From: Mesorhizobium wenxiniae
GTDB taxonomy: Bacteria; Pseudomonadota; Alphaproteobacteria; Rhizobiales; Rhizobiaceae
Assembly (NCBI RefSeq): GCF_002284535.1
Contig: NZ_NPKH01000035.1
Span: 62,001 to 126,000, forward strand
Direction of reading: 5' to 3'
DNA length: 64,000 nucleotides
The number at the start of each line of letters is the position of its first letter. The stretch's first letter is position 1. Positions 54,380 through 63,582 of the stretch are shown one piece after another. Both the position numbers and the translations under genes were made by a program. The notes under the pieces are model-generated. The model made no database searches. It was not told where the DNA came from and saw nothing but the letters and a program-made list of their open reading frames with translations.

Positions 54380-54690
54380 TGATCGAAATTGTGGCCCGTG
54401 CTATCTGGCTACTTCCGCTCCAATCTGAGTCTGCGCGATGTCAGGGAAATGCTGCTCGATCGCGGGATTGTCGTTCCCCACGAGACCATCCTCCGATGGT
54501 GCCGATGCACTGCCTGATTATGCCCGCCGCATACGCCGAAGGCGCAAACGAAAACGATATCTGGCACCTCGATGAAGTCGTGGTGCGCATCAACGGTCAG
54601 AAATCCTGGGTGTGGAGAGCGGTTGATCAGGACGGATATGTGCTCGACGAGATCGTCCAACGCGCCGCAACGCTGCGAAGTCGGTAGCTT
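54380..54690 (+). pseudogene. IS6-family transposase fragment
   Basis: Frames read FRSNLSLRDVREMLLDRGIV-like sequence, then ENDIWHLDEVVVRINGQKSW and VWRAVDQDGYVLDEIVQ, the first catalytic part of IS6 DDE transposases. It is frameshifted and lacks the C-terminal third. Confidence 0.8.
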
Positions 54691-54814
54691 CGGCCGAGAT
54701 AGAAGATACTTTCGTTGCACTGCGCCTGAGCTCAAACCACTCACCGTCAAATCGTAACGGCGCACGCGCTTGTCCACGATCTCCGAAGGCTGCTCTACAT
54801 TTTCAGCGATGGTT

Positions 54815-55245
54815 CATGGACGAAGGGGCTGCATGGCTCCGATCACGATCGGCCGAGCTTGAACGACTAAGCGGGCAGACAATCATCTAAGGTGATTGTG
54901 AGGGACCTTGGATTCCGCTGGGGTTCGTGCGGCAAGCATAGGACACTCTACTTTAACTGGCGACTTCTACAGCTGCCGGTACAGGTTATCGACTACGTGG
55001 TGCTACACGAACAGGTTCACCTGCTGCATCACAACCACTCCAAGCAATTCTGGAAAGCGATGGACAGCGTGCTTCCAGACTGGCTTGTTCGTAAGCAAGA
55101 ATTGGAACGCGATTGGGTAGGTTTGCGCGTTTCGCTTTGGCGACTCCGTCGGAGGCCCCCGCTGGCGAAGGGATTGCCTCCACGAGTAAGGTGTCGCGGC
55201 GATGAGTTGCCGCAGGTCAAGCTCAGCGAAGCCGATCGACAGTAA
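54815..55245 (+). pseudogene. YgjP/DUF45-type zinc metallopeptidase, frameshifted N-terminus
   Basis: The intact part (from 54892) reads VRDLGFRWGSCGKHRTLYFN, LPVQVIDYVVLHEQVHLLHH (HExxH) and NHSKQFWKAMDSVLPDW. The preceding AWLRSRSAELERLSGQTI is in another frame with a stop at 54893-54895. This family commonly sits beside type I or Mrr-type restriction genes, and an mrr remnant follows. Confidence 0.75.
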
Positions 55246-55328
55246 TGCCCCCGACAGTCGGGGATATTCCCACGTGTCAGCGCTCGCCGCCTCAACTGCA
55301 TTCCGTGTATTCGAAGGCTGAAAGCACG

Positions 55329-56225
55329 ATGCCGATCCCTGACTACCAATCGCTCATGCTCCCGGTTCTTGAGGTCTCTTCGAAGGACGAAACCTCCGCC
55401 CACTAGCCGAGGCCGAGATTGCTGCACGGTTTGGTCTCACCGCTGAAGAGCGTGAGCAGCTGTTGCCGAGCGGCAAGCAGCACGTGCTACACAACCGTAT
55501 CCACTGGGCGAAATTCTACATGAGCAAAGCGGGACTGCTCGCCTCTCCCGCACGAGGGCGGTTCGTTGCCACCGAAGCAGGTCTGTCATTGCTCACCAGC
55601 GGCCCTGACCGCATCGACGTGAAGCTGCTATTGAAACACCCAGAGTTTAGGAAGTTTTACAAGGGCAACGGCTCCGATGATAGTGCAGGGGAGACGCCAT
55701 CCGACGTCGCGACGGAGGCGACGCCGGAAGAGCAGATCGAAAGTGCCTATCAGGCGGTACTAACCGCTTTGCGGGCAGACATTTTGGACAGGATAGGCCA
55801 AAACAGCCCGGCCTTCTTTGAGCGGCTCATTGTCGATCTACTTGTCGCCATGGGTTATGGCGGATCGCATAAGAACGCAGCCGCCCAGCTTGGGCGCTCG
55901 GGCGACGGCGGGGTTGATGGCGTAATCAACGAGGATCGGCTCGGTCTCGATCGGTGTATGTTCAAGCGAAGCGTTATGCTGTCGCAAACGCTATTGGGCG
56001 ACCTGATGTTCAAGGATTCGTCGGCAGTCTGGTAGGGCTAGGAGCGACGAAGGGTGTTTTCGTGACCACCTCGACATTCAGCCCACATGCCCACGAATTC
56101 GTGAAGCACCTGTCTCAACGCGTCATTCTGCTCGATGGGCGCCAACTTGCCGACTTGATGTTCGAGCATGGCGTCGGAGTGTCCGTCGAGCCATTGAGCT
56201 ACCGGACGCGCCTTTTGCTGACGCA
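55329..56225 (+). pseudogene. mrr: Mrr-type restriction endonuclease, two frameshifts, 3'-truncated
   Basis: MPIPDYQSLMLPVLEVSSKD starts at 55329, shifts frame near 55400, and continues from 55463 with HVLHNRIHWAKFYMSKAGLL, FERLIVDLLVAMGYGG and GRSGDGGVDGVI. A second shift near 55955 leads to YVQAKRYAVANAIGRPDVQG, TTSTFSPHAHEFV and LIDLMFEHGVGV-like sequence. The catalytic D...Q-x-K site spans the second frameshift. The end runs into an IS110 remnant. Confidence 0.85.
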
Positions 56226-56227
56226 CC

Positions 56228-56926
56228 GGCGCAATCTGAAGGCCGAAGTTCCTCGACCTGGAGAACGCCATCCGCCACTCGCTGAAGTCGTTCGGCATCC
56301 GCCTTAGGCAAGGTCGGACGTGGCGCCTTCGAACGCGCGGTACGCCAGGCGGTGGCGGACAATCCGTTGTCGGCCGAGCTGATGGACGCCATGCTGACGG
56401 CGCGCGCGGCGCTGTGGCGACAGTACTGCCGGCTGCATGATCTCGTCGTGAGGATCGTCGCGCACAGCGAGCCGTGCCGGCGCTTCATGGCTATTCCCGA
56501 CGTGGTCGGGTGACGGCGCTCTCCTTCATGACGGCGATCGACGATCCCACGCGCTTTCACCGCTCGCGCGACGTCGCCGCTTACTTCGGGCTGACGTCGC
56601 GGCGCTGGCAGTCCGGTTCAACGATCGACATTCAGGGACGGATCTCCAAGGCCGGCGACGCGGACGTGCGGCGCGCGCTCTACGAGGCGGCGTCAGGACT
56701 GATGACGCGCTTCAAGGGCAGGGACAAGGTCAAGAGCTGGGGCCGGGACATCGCCAAACGCTCCTGCCACCGCAAGGCCTGCGTTGCGGTGGCGCGCAAG
56801 CTGGCGGTGATCATACACGCCATGTGGAGCGATGGACGTTTACGTCGGCGATGCGGCCGCGAGCGAGGCCGATGCCACGCGGCGCGCCCATGTCAAGGAC
56901 CGCAAGCTGCTGGGAGCGCATCGATG
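56228..56926 (+). pseudogene. IS110-family transposase, broken
   Basis: FLDLENAIRHSLKSFGIRL, then in other frames VADNPLSAELMDAMLTARAA, RVTALSFMTAIDDPTRFHRS, RDVAAYFGLTSRR and IDIQGRISKAGDADVRRALY, closing with GDAAASEADATRRAHVKDRK. These are the linker and C-terminal parts of an IS110 transposase with two frameshifts; the N-terminal third is absent. Confidence 0.8.
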
Positions 56927-57149
56927 AGCGGTGCGGCGGCAGATAAAACGCATGGCGCCGGCGCGCTGACGGACCCCATCTGAGCAAGGAGATCCGCTCC
57001 GGCGGATGAGCACCGATGCAAACCAGGAACGACTGAACCACGTTATCCTGCCTGCCGCCGCGCCGACAATGAGACAGCCGGACCGCGCTCGATTTCGATG
57101 CTCCGTCCGTCCGATGGAAGAGTGCGTCACGACGGTTCGAGCGCTGCGT

Positions 57150-57440
57150 TCCTCCCCGGCGTCGGTCCGGTGACGGCGCTTTCGTTCATGAACGGCGATG
57201 GACGATCCCACGCGGTTCCGCCGCTCGCGCGACGTCGCGGCCTACTTCGGGCTGAGGTCGCGACGCCGGCAGTCGGGCACCTCGATCGACGTTCAGGGCC
57301 GCATCTCGAAGGCAGGCGACGTCGACGTGCGGCGCGCGCTCTATGAGGCGGCGTCTGATGATGCGCTTCAAGGGCAAGGACAAGGTCAAGAGCTGGGGCC
57401 AGGACTCGCCAAACGCTCCTGCACTGCAAGGCCGCCGGGC
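57150..57440 (+). pseudogene. Second IS110-family C-terminal fragment, same subfamily
   Basis: MDDPTRFRRSRDVAAYFGLR and DVQGRISKAGDVDVRRALYE repeat the 56520-56700 segment at about 85% identity, then break after ALYEAAS. Two related elements thus landed side by side, or one was duplicated. Confidence 0.75.
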
Positions 57441-57847
57441 CAAGAGCCAGAACTGTCCAACAGGCTGATTGACGTGCACAAGACAGCATACGCGTCCTTC
57501 GGCGAAAGCCTCGCACGAAATACGTGGTGAGGCCCGACGCAACCGGCCGGTGCCAGTCGTCGGCTCTTGTGGGGTGAAGGCTCTGAAACGATAATTTTCC
57601 GTTCGCATCGACGGGAGAAGCGAGTGTGGACCACCAGCGGTCACCGCTGCCCCGCGCCAATGGTCGGTCTGCCGGGGCACCGAGTTATAATGGAGATAAT
57701 CTTCTTTTGTATCTAGGTCGATGATGATATCCGTCATGCCTGCCAAAATGAGTCGGCGCTGGGCACAGCGTGACGACCCTATTCTGGCGGGCCGAGGCGG
57801 CTGCCCCAGCACCTAGCAGCGAGAAAACACACGCAAGGAGAACTCCA
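57441..57847. other. Spacer before the lactone oxidase gene
   Basis: No recognisable gene. The right part contains the probable promoter and the ribosome binding site AAGGAGA at 57836-57842 for the lactone oxidase gene. Confidence 0.4.
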
Positions 57848-59125
57848 TTGCCTTCTTCAGAGACCAGAGCGCAGACACTCGGCCCTAGCATGATTTGGCG
57901 GAACTGGGTGAGCAATCAGGTTTGTCGGGTGAAGCATTTCGAAATGCCAAGTTCGGACGATGACGTCTGCAGAACGATCAAGACAGCAGCTTCAACCAAT
58001 CTGCGCGTCCGCGTAGTGGGTACGGGGCACTCTTATACGCCGATTGTCCCCACGGACGGAGTTCTAATCTCCGCGGAGCGTCTAACAGGGATCGAAAATA
58101 TCGACCCAACCAACGGCAGCGTAACCCTCCGCGGCGGAACGCGGATTTGTGACGTTGGCCTTGAACTGCGTTCTGCTGGTTGGGCATTGCCCAACCAGGG
58201 CGATATCGATCTGCAGACGATGAGCGGGGCCGTATCGACGGGTACGCATGGCAGCGGCGATAGTTTGCAATGCTTAGCGGGCCCGATAATTGGAATGCGG
58301 ATAGCGATGGGCGATGGATCCATCGCCAATTTCGATGCTTCGCAAGACATCGATGTCCTCAACGCTGCGAAAGTTTGTCTCGGAATGCTTGGCGTGGTGC
58401 TTTCCGTCACGATGAAGCTTGTTCCTGCTTTTGATCTTCATGACAAAATATGGCGTGAGGATTTTGAAGAATGCATGAATCATTTGGATCAGCTATGTCA
58501 GGAAAACCGGAGCCTCCGCGTGTTCTGGTGCCCGACCGAACACTCGGCATCGTTATACAGCCTGCCCGACACGTCTGGCATTGGTCGTACGCGCAGTAAA
58601 GCTGATGTCTGCGAAATCAGAACGCTGAACGTCACAACTCAGCCGTCAGCAGCTGTCGAAGCACAGGCCGGCGAGAGAATAGGGCCCAGCTATCGGATAT
58701 TTCCGGGTTCAATTCCGATGCCGAACCATAACGAATGCGAATACTCGGTGCCCTACGAGGACGGTCCGGCGGTATTGCGTGAAATACGCAAGCTGATCCA
58801 GATGAAGCATCCGTCGCAGATATTCCCGGTTGAGTATAGAACCGTGGCGGCTGACGATATTTGGTTGAGTCCATACTTTGAGCGGAAGACCGCAATGATA
58901 TCGGTGTCCGGCGCAGCAGGAGAGGACTACTGGGATTTCATCCGCGATTGCGAGACAATCTTTTCCTGGGTAAAAGGTCGTCCGCACTGGGGCAAACTTC
59001 ACAGCCTGGGCCGGTCCGAGATCGAAGCCTTGTACCCAAGATACGGGGATTTTATTTCTCAAAGGGCTCGCTTCGACCCGGACGGTCGCTTCCTGAACGA
59101 CTACCTGCGCGAACGTTTCGGCTAA
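57848..59125 (+). CDS. FAD-dependent aldonolactone oxidase (D-arabinono/L-gulono-1,4-lactone oxidase family)
   Basis: A 425-residue flavoprotein. The FAD-binding PCMH domain has VRVVGTGHSYTPIVPTDGVL, SVTLRGGTRICDVGLEL and DIDLQTMSGAVSTGTHGSGD, and the C-terminus the HWGK motif (KGRPHWGKLHSLGRSEIEAL) diagnostic of the lactone oxidase branch. AAGGAGA lies seven bases before a TTG at 57848, which I take as the start; an internal ATG at 57891 is less likely and upstream ATG 57770 lacks a leader. Its stop overlaps the convergent RpiR gene by four bases. It probably oxidises a sugar or sugar lactone handled by the adjacent transport operon. Confidence 0.85.
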   Translation: MPSSETRAQTLGPSMIWRNWVSNQVCRVKHFEMPSSDDDVCRTIKTAASTNLRVRVVGTGHSYTPIVPTDGVLISAERLTGIENIDPTNGSVTLRGGTRICDVGLELRSAGWALPNQGDIDLQTMSGAVSTGTHGSGDSLQCLAGPIIGMRIAMGDGSIANFDASQDIDVLNAAKVCLGMLGVVLSVTMKLVPAFDLHDKIWREDFEECMNHLDQLCQENRSLRVFWCPTEHSASLYSLPDTSGIGRTRSKADVCEIRTLNVTTQPSAAVEAQAGERIGPSYRIFPGSIPMPNHNECEYSVPYEDGPAVLREIRKLIQMKHPSQIFPVEYRTVAADDIWLSPYFERKTAMISVSGAAGEDYWDFIRDCETIFSWVKGRPHWGKLHSLGRSEIEALYPRYGDFISQRARFDPDGRFLNDYLRERFG

Positions 59126-59949
59126 AAGCTTTTATCTATGGTGGCTTCTGCGGTTCGCTGCATAGCCGCCTGGAACTTGCTGCCATCTTTAGCGATCATG
59201 TTGGCGAGGATGTCGATGATCAAATATTGTCCAGCGACCCTGGAGAAAGCTCCTCGCGTGATGGGCGTGTCTGTTGAGGATGCTCCCAGTACAGCGTCCG
59301 CGTTGGCAGCGATCGGACTGCGTATATGACAGGTGATTGCGATGGTAAATGCGCCAGCCGCCTTGGCCGCCATAAGTGAGTTGATTGTATCCTTGCTCGA
59401 GCCAGATTCCGAAATTGCCAGTGCGACTTGCTTCGGCCCGAGATTCACTGCACTCATGACGGCGAGATGTGGGTCGTCCAGCACGCGCGACACCAGTCCG
59501 AATCGAACAAACAAGTAATGCGCGTATCGGGCCACATTCGCAGAGCCGCCGAACCCGTACAGATCTATGCTTTTTGCTCGTATGATCTGTTTTGCCGCCA
59601 ATTCGAGAGCGGCGTGGTTCAACAGGTCCTTTGTCTGCTTGAGCGCGGTGATGGCCGTCGACAACGTGTCGTCGATGACGTCACCAGACGGGCTGGCGTG
59701 TCTGATTGTCTGGTGAGTGGAGAGTTCGATCCCCAATGCCAGTTTGAAACGCTGGAAGCTCGAAAACTTGATGTCTCTACAGAACCTCAAGACGCTCGCT
59801 TCGCTCGATCCGGATCCGTCAGCAACCTCCGTGATAGTTTGGTTCACGACCTTCGCGGGATCGTTAAGGACGTACTCACTGATGCGAAGGAGCGCCGGAC
59901 TGAGGCTGGGCTGAGACGAACGCAAGCGCGCCAAGATCTTTTCCTGCAT
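59122..59949 (-). CDS. RpiR-family transcriptional regulator (HTH_6 + SIS)
   Basis: A 275-residue regulator: N-terminal helix-turn-helix (SPALLRISEYVLNDPAKVVN, DGSGSSEASVLRFCRDIKF) and a C-terminal SIS sugar-phosphate-binding domain (SIDLYGFGGSANVARYAHYL, VALAISESGSSKDTINSLMA, FTIAITCHIRSPIAANADAV). It is divergent from the kinase-SIS-permease operon with about 290 bp between, the usual place for a local RpiR repressor sensing a phosphosugar. The operator was not identified. Confidence 0.9.
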   Translation of the reverse strand: MQEKILARLRSSQPSLSPALLRISEYVLNDPAKVVNQTITEVADGSGSSEASVLRFCRDIKFSSFQRFKLALGIELSTHQTIRHASPSGDVIDDTLSTAITALKQTKDLLNHAALELAAKQIIRAKSIDLYGFGGSANVARYAHYLFVRFGLVSRVLDDPHLAVMSAVNLGPKQVALAISESGSSKDTINSLMAAKAAGAFTIAITCHIRSPIAANADAVLGASSTDTPITRGAFSRVAGQYLIIDILANMIAKDGSKFQAAMQRTAEATIDKSF

Positions 59950-60239
59950 TTACGATTCCCTTGATGTCGCCGAGCTCCAGCTCCCTAGGCTTGATTGACA
60001 CGGGCAGTGAAAGCAATAGGAATTTTTCAGCAGATTGCCAAGCCGTGAACATTGTTTTCGTTAGAGCCCCCAGCCGCCTGCCAGCCTTTTTGCACGGCAT
60101 TTGACCATCATCGCCGCGCGGGGAGAGAGTCGCGCATGATGAAAAAAACCATCTTCCGCAGACGAAAAAAAAGTGGTATTCCTTCAGCGAGAGACTGGGA
60201 CCGCGGCCGCTGGGCGCGAATGCGAACAGAGATGACGAG
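59950..60239. promoter_or_regulatory. Divergent control region of rpiR and the kinase operon
   Basis: No gene fits. The region holds AT-rich patches (ATGATGAAAAAAACC and GACGAAAAAAAAGTGG, 60135-60175), possible upstream promoter elements. No clear operator palindrome was recognised. Confidence 0.4.
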
Positions 60240-61184
60240 ATGGGTTCTATATCGATTGGTGTCGACATCGGAGGCACCAAAACGCATTTGAGAAGCTGCC
60301 TGGAACAGGGCATGGGCCGCGACTTGGTGGTGAGGACCAGTGAATGGCGTTGTGGAGCCTATGACCACGATATTCCTGGACTAATCGCGCTAATCAGCGG
60401 ATTTGCGGATGGCGCCACTCCCAACGGCATCGCGATTGGCTCTCATGGATGTGATGCTGAGGCCGAGTGTGCCATCCTGCAAAAACCACTTTCTAATCAT
60501 TTTGCCTGCCCGTTGAGGGTCGTCAACGATGCAGAGCTATTTCCCCTAGCCATGGGGCTTTCCAGCGGAATTGGTGTCGTCGCGGGAACTGGCTCAATCG
60601 CTGTTGCTCGGGACCAGAAAGGCAGGATGCATGTCGCAGGCGGTTGGGGCTGGGCAATCGGAGACGAAGGGAGCGCTCCCGGTTTAGTACGTGAGGCTGG
60701 TCGAGCAGTGCGACGGCACATTGACCTCGGAGGGGCAAGGTCAGAGCCGCTTGTCGAAGCGCTTTGTGAGGCATTTGGACTGAATAGCCCCACGAACATC
60801 GGCACCGCTATCGCGAAGGAAGGCGGTGCCTCGGCTCTGGGGCGACACGCACCCGTTATCTTCTACGCAGCCAATGAAGGCTCGTCGTTGGCTAAGCGCG
60901 TTATTGACGAGGGCGCAGCGGCCCTGACCCAATTAGTTCACCACCTGAAGTTGGCGGGCGTGTCCGACAAAGACGTGGTGGTAGGCGGAGGGGTCATCCT
61001 CGCCCAGCCACTTTTAGCCAATGCGTTCTCCCATCAAATTTCCGATCGTTTCGGGGCGACAGTGGCGGTCACCTTCCTCGACAAGCCGCCGGTCTTAGGC
61101 GCCTGCGTCTTGGCGCGGCAACTTTGCAGTGCCGGGGATGGCCCAGAGACCTCAATTGTCTCTCAACATATGGATATCCAATGA
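60240..61184 (+). CDS. N-acetylglucosamine kinase-like ATPase (BadF/BcrA family)
   Basis: A 314-residue ASKHA sugar kinase. PHOSPHATE-1 motif ISIGVDIGGTKTH (4-16), catalytic-region VVNDAELFPLAMGLS, PHOSPHATE-2 GVVAGTGSIAVAR and the specific GGWGWAIGDEGSAPGL, then the adenosine motif VVVGGGVILAQP. It phosphorylates an amino sugar in the cytoplasm after uptake. Its stop overlaps the next ATG (ATGA at 61181), so translation is coupled to the SIS gene. The exact sugar is not shown by sequence. Confidence 0.85.
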   Translation: MGSISIGVDIGGTKTHLRSCLEQGMGRDLVVRTSEWRCGAYDHDIPGLIALISGFADGATPNGIAIGSHGCDAEAECAILQKPLSNHFACPLRVVNDAELFPLAMGLSSGIGVVAGTGSIAVARDQKGRMHVAGGWGWAIGDEGSAPGLVREAGRAVRRHIDLGGARSEPLVEALCEAFGLNSPTNIGTAIAKEGGASALGRHAPVIFYAANEGSSLAKRVIDEGAAALTQLVHHLKLAGVSDKDVVVGGGVILAQPLLANAFSHQISDRFGATVAVTFLDKPPVLGACVLARQLCSAGDGPETSIVSQHMDIQ

Positions 61185-62194
61185 TTTACAGGTCAACGAT
61201 CGCCCGTCAACCCAATCAGTTTCGCCATACCTTGGAAGTGGTCGGAACGCAGCTTCGCGACCTTGATCTCGCGCCATTTGAAAAGGGGACTGTCGTCGTT
61301 ACAGGAATAGGCGCGAGTTACGAGGCAGCGGGGGTAGTGGCCGGTGAGCTGCAACGCCGCGGCAGACGAGCAAATACTTGGCGCGCAGTCGATCTCATGG
61401 AGCCGGGGGACCCTGGCGACGCGATCATAGTCTTTTCTGTCGGAGGAAGAAGCATCGAGCCAATCGCTGCACTCACCATCCACAGCACGTTACCATCCCT
61501 CGCGATTACAAGCGGAGGCAACGACCCGCTGTCACGCACCGCTTCGGCAGCACTTCGCTTCGAGTCCGGTCCGGATTCACTGCCGTCGAGCACCGGCTAC
61601 ACAGGCTCGCTGCTGGCAGGCGGGCTGCTGATAGATGCGCTCTGCGGTGAAGACAGCTTCAATTGGAACGACATTCCTCTGATAGCAAGCGAGGTCTTGG
61701 AAACCTCTGCGAAAAAGATGGCACGCATTGGAGAAATGTTTCATGACCAGCGGGCGATCGATTGCGTTGGCGCGATATCGGCTTTGGGTACGGCGGGCGA
61801 GGCTTGTTTGCTCATTCGCGAGGCTGCGAGGGTGCCCACCGGCGTCGCAGACACGCTGCACTACTTGCACGGCCCGATGGAATCGATGGATCAGGCAACC
61901 GGGATTTTGATATTTGGTGACGGCCGCGAAGTGCGATTGGCGCAGGAATTGGCTGAAATCGGCTGTGCAGTTCTTCTGGTAACCGCAAGCGAGTCGCCTC
62001 AGGACGCCAAAAACCTAGCAGTTGTGAAGGTGCCATCTTTGCAGAACCGTGTGGGACGATCAATCGTGGACATCCTGCCCGCTCAGCTGCTAGCCGCAGA
62101 ACTGTCCGACGCGGCCGGACTTACTGATGCCCAGTTTCGTTATAGCCAAAATGACACAAAGGTGACCGTGAATGAATCGGAGCCCCGGGTCTGA
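61181..62194 (+). CDS. SIS-domain sugar-phosphate isomerase/deaminase-like protein
   Basis: A 337-residue double-SIS protein like AgaS or the isomerase part of GlmS: GTVVVTGIGASYEAAGVVAG and DAIIVFSVGGRSIEPIAALT in the first domain, GEACLLIREAARVPTGVADT and LHYLHGPMESMDQATG in the second. It would isomerise or deaminate the phosphosugar made by the kinase. The ATG at 61181 overlaps the kinase stop. Confidence 0.85.
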   Translation: MIYRSTIARQPNQFRHTLEVVGTQLRDLDLAPFEKGTVVVTGIGASYEAAGVVAGELQRRGRRANTWRAVDLMEPGDPGDAIIVFSVGGRSIEPIAALTIHSTLPSLAITSGGNDPLSRTASAALRFESGPDSLPSSTGYTGSLLAGGLLIDALCGEDSFNWNDIPLIASEVLETSAKKMARIGEMFHDQRAIDCVGAISALGTAGEACLLIREAARVPTGVADTLHYLHGPMESMDQATGILIFGDGREVRLAQELAEIGCAVLLVTASESPQDAKNLAVVKVPSLQNRVGRSIVDILPAQLLAAELSDAAGLTDAQFRYSQNDTKVTVNESEPRV

Positions 62195-62571
62195 GCACGC
62201 GCGTCACGAGATGACACGTTCCGGGCATCCTTCTTGGCCCTGATCAAGACAGCAATGGCGAGCCAGTGGCAGTGATCCCGCTGTCTCGAGCCCGTTGACG
62301 GGCAAGAATGCGTCGTGCTTCGCCTGCCGATTGAATGCTGCGCAGCATTCTGTTTCCAAAGGCGTATGAAACTTGGAAAGGTAACCCTACAATAAAACTA
62401 TACACCGTGGAATTGTCTCGGCACTTCATCACGTCGACGGCCGCGAATAGCTCACCACGGGGAACACTGCATCGTGACGCCCTCTGCTTACTGAAGCTCG
62501 CTTTAGCATTGCTGGCAGCAGCTTGGGGACCCATTCAGGGCGAGAATAAATAACTCCAGGACTAACGGACG
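62195..62571. other. Spacer where a substrate-binding-protein gene would be expected
   Basis: Sugar ABC operons usually place the binding-protein gene before the permeases. Here a 72-codon frame (62335-62553, NPTIKLYTVELSRHFITSTA) has no signal peptide or recognisable fold, so the binding protein is absent or reduced to debris. Confidence 0.4.
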
Positions 62572-63450
62572 ATGGCATCTTCCCGGCCTAAAGTGTCTTC
62601 GGCGCTCATTACACCCGCGATCGGGTTCCTATGTCTCGCGACGCTCGTCCCGATTGCAGCTGTCGTTGCCCTCTCGTTCGGGGACTTCAACATAGCCTTC
62701 CCGGAAAAGACGCGCTTTATCGGGCTTTACAATTACGCGCGGTTCTTGTCCGACGGTCGGTTTATCAACGCCGCGCTGGTTACGTTCATTTTGGTCGTCG
62801 TCCCCGTCGTCCTCCAATTACTGTGTGGATTAGCGTTGGCAATAGCGCTTAAGGAAAAGCTCGTTGGCACACGGTGGATGCGAGCAGCTTTCCTGCTTCC
62901 GTCCGTAGTTCCGCCAGCGGTAGGCGGAATTGTGTGGAAGCTGTTCCTCATTCCTGGTGTCGGCGGCTTGTCTTATCTCGCAAGCTTGTTCGGTCACAAT
63001 TTCGAAGCTGACTTACTTGGAAGCAAAACGTCAGCGCTGATCTCGGTGATCATCGTATCGATTTGGTTTGGCGTTCCCATCGTTGCTTTGCTGCTTCTCT
63101 CGTCTTTGGACTCGATCCCAGACGAGATTTATGAGGCGGCAAACCTCGACGGAGCAAGTTGGGCCCAGGCGCAATGGCATATTTCCATACCGCTTGTCTT
63201 ACCTGCGATGGGAGCCGTCGCCGTGTTTCAAGCTTTAGAGGTCCTTGGGATTTTCCCCGTGATCTTCGTGTTGACAGGTGGCGGGCCGGCTGGGGCGACT
63301 GAACCCCTAAACTTCTACGCTTTTCTGACCGCATTTACATATCTCGATCTAGATTATTCCGCCGCAATTCTCGTGGCATTCACAACAACGATCGTCGGCG
63401 TGTGTTTTTGGTCTATTAGCCAAATCTCGGCCACTCGCGTTGGGAGGTAA
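62572..63450 (+). CDS. ABC sugar transporter permease (MalF/UgpA type)
   Basis: A 292-residue inner-membrane permease with six hydrophobic segments (the first TPAIGFLCLATLVPIAAVVA). The EAA loop EIYEAANLDGASWAQAQWHI and SIPLVLP docks the ATPase. TGGGPAGATEPLNFYAF is typical of carbohydrate uptake type 1 permeases. The stop at 63450 lies inside an 81-bp tandem duplication that spans the junction with the next permease gene. Confidence 0.9.
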   Translation: MASSRPKVSSALITPAIGFLCLATLVPIAAVVALSFGDFNIAFPEKTRFIGLYNYARFLSDGRFINAALVTFILVVVPVVLQLLCGLALAIALKEKLVGTRWMRAAFLLPSVVPPAVGGIVWKLFLIPGVGGLSYLASLFGHNFEADLLGSKTSALISVIIVSIWFGVPIVALLLLSSLDSIPDEIYEAANLDGASWAQAQWHISIPLVLPAMGAVAVFQALEVLGIFPVIFVLTGGGPAGATEPLNFYAFLTAFTYLDLDYSAAILVAFTTTIVGVCFWSISQISATRVGR

Positions 63451-63582
63451 GCCCATGCATCGATACTTTGGACGTCACATCTCCGAATATCATCCACTCG
63501 CCAAATCTCGGCCCCTCGCGTTGGGAGGTGAGCCCATGCGTCGGGACCTCGGACGTCGCATCTACGGATACCTTGTCTCCGC
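63421..63582. repeat. 81-bp imperfect tandem duplication at the permease junction
   Basis: Units 63421-63501 and 63502-63582 both contain CAAATCTCGGCC, CTCGCGTTGGGAGGT, AGCCCATGC and GGACGTC, at about 80% identity. Each has a GGGAGG ribosome binding site and an ATG, and the 81-bp period keeps the reading frame. Confidence 0.75.
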
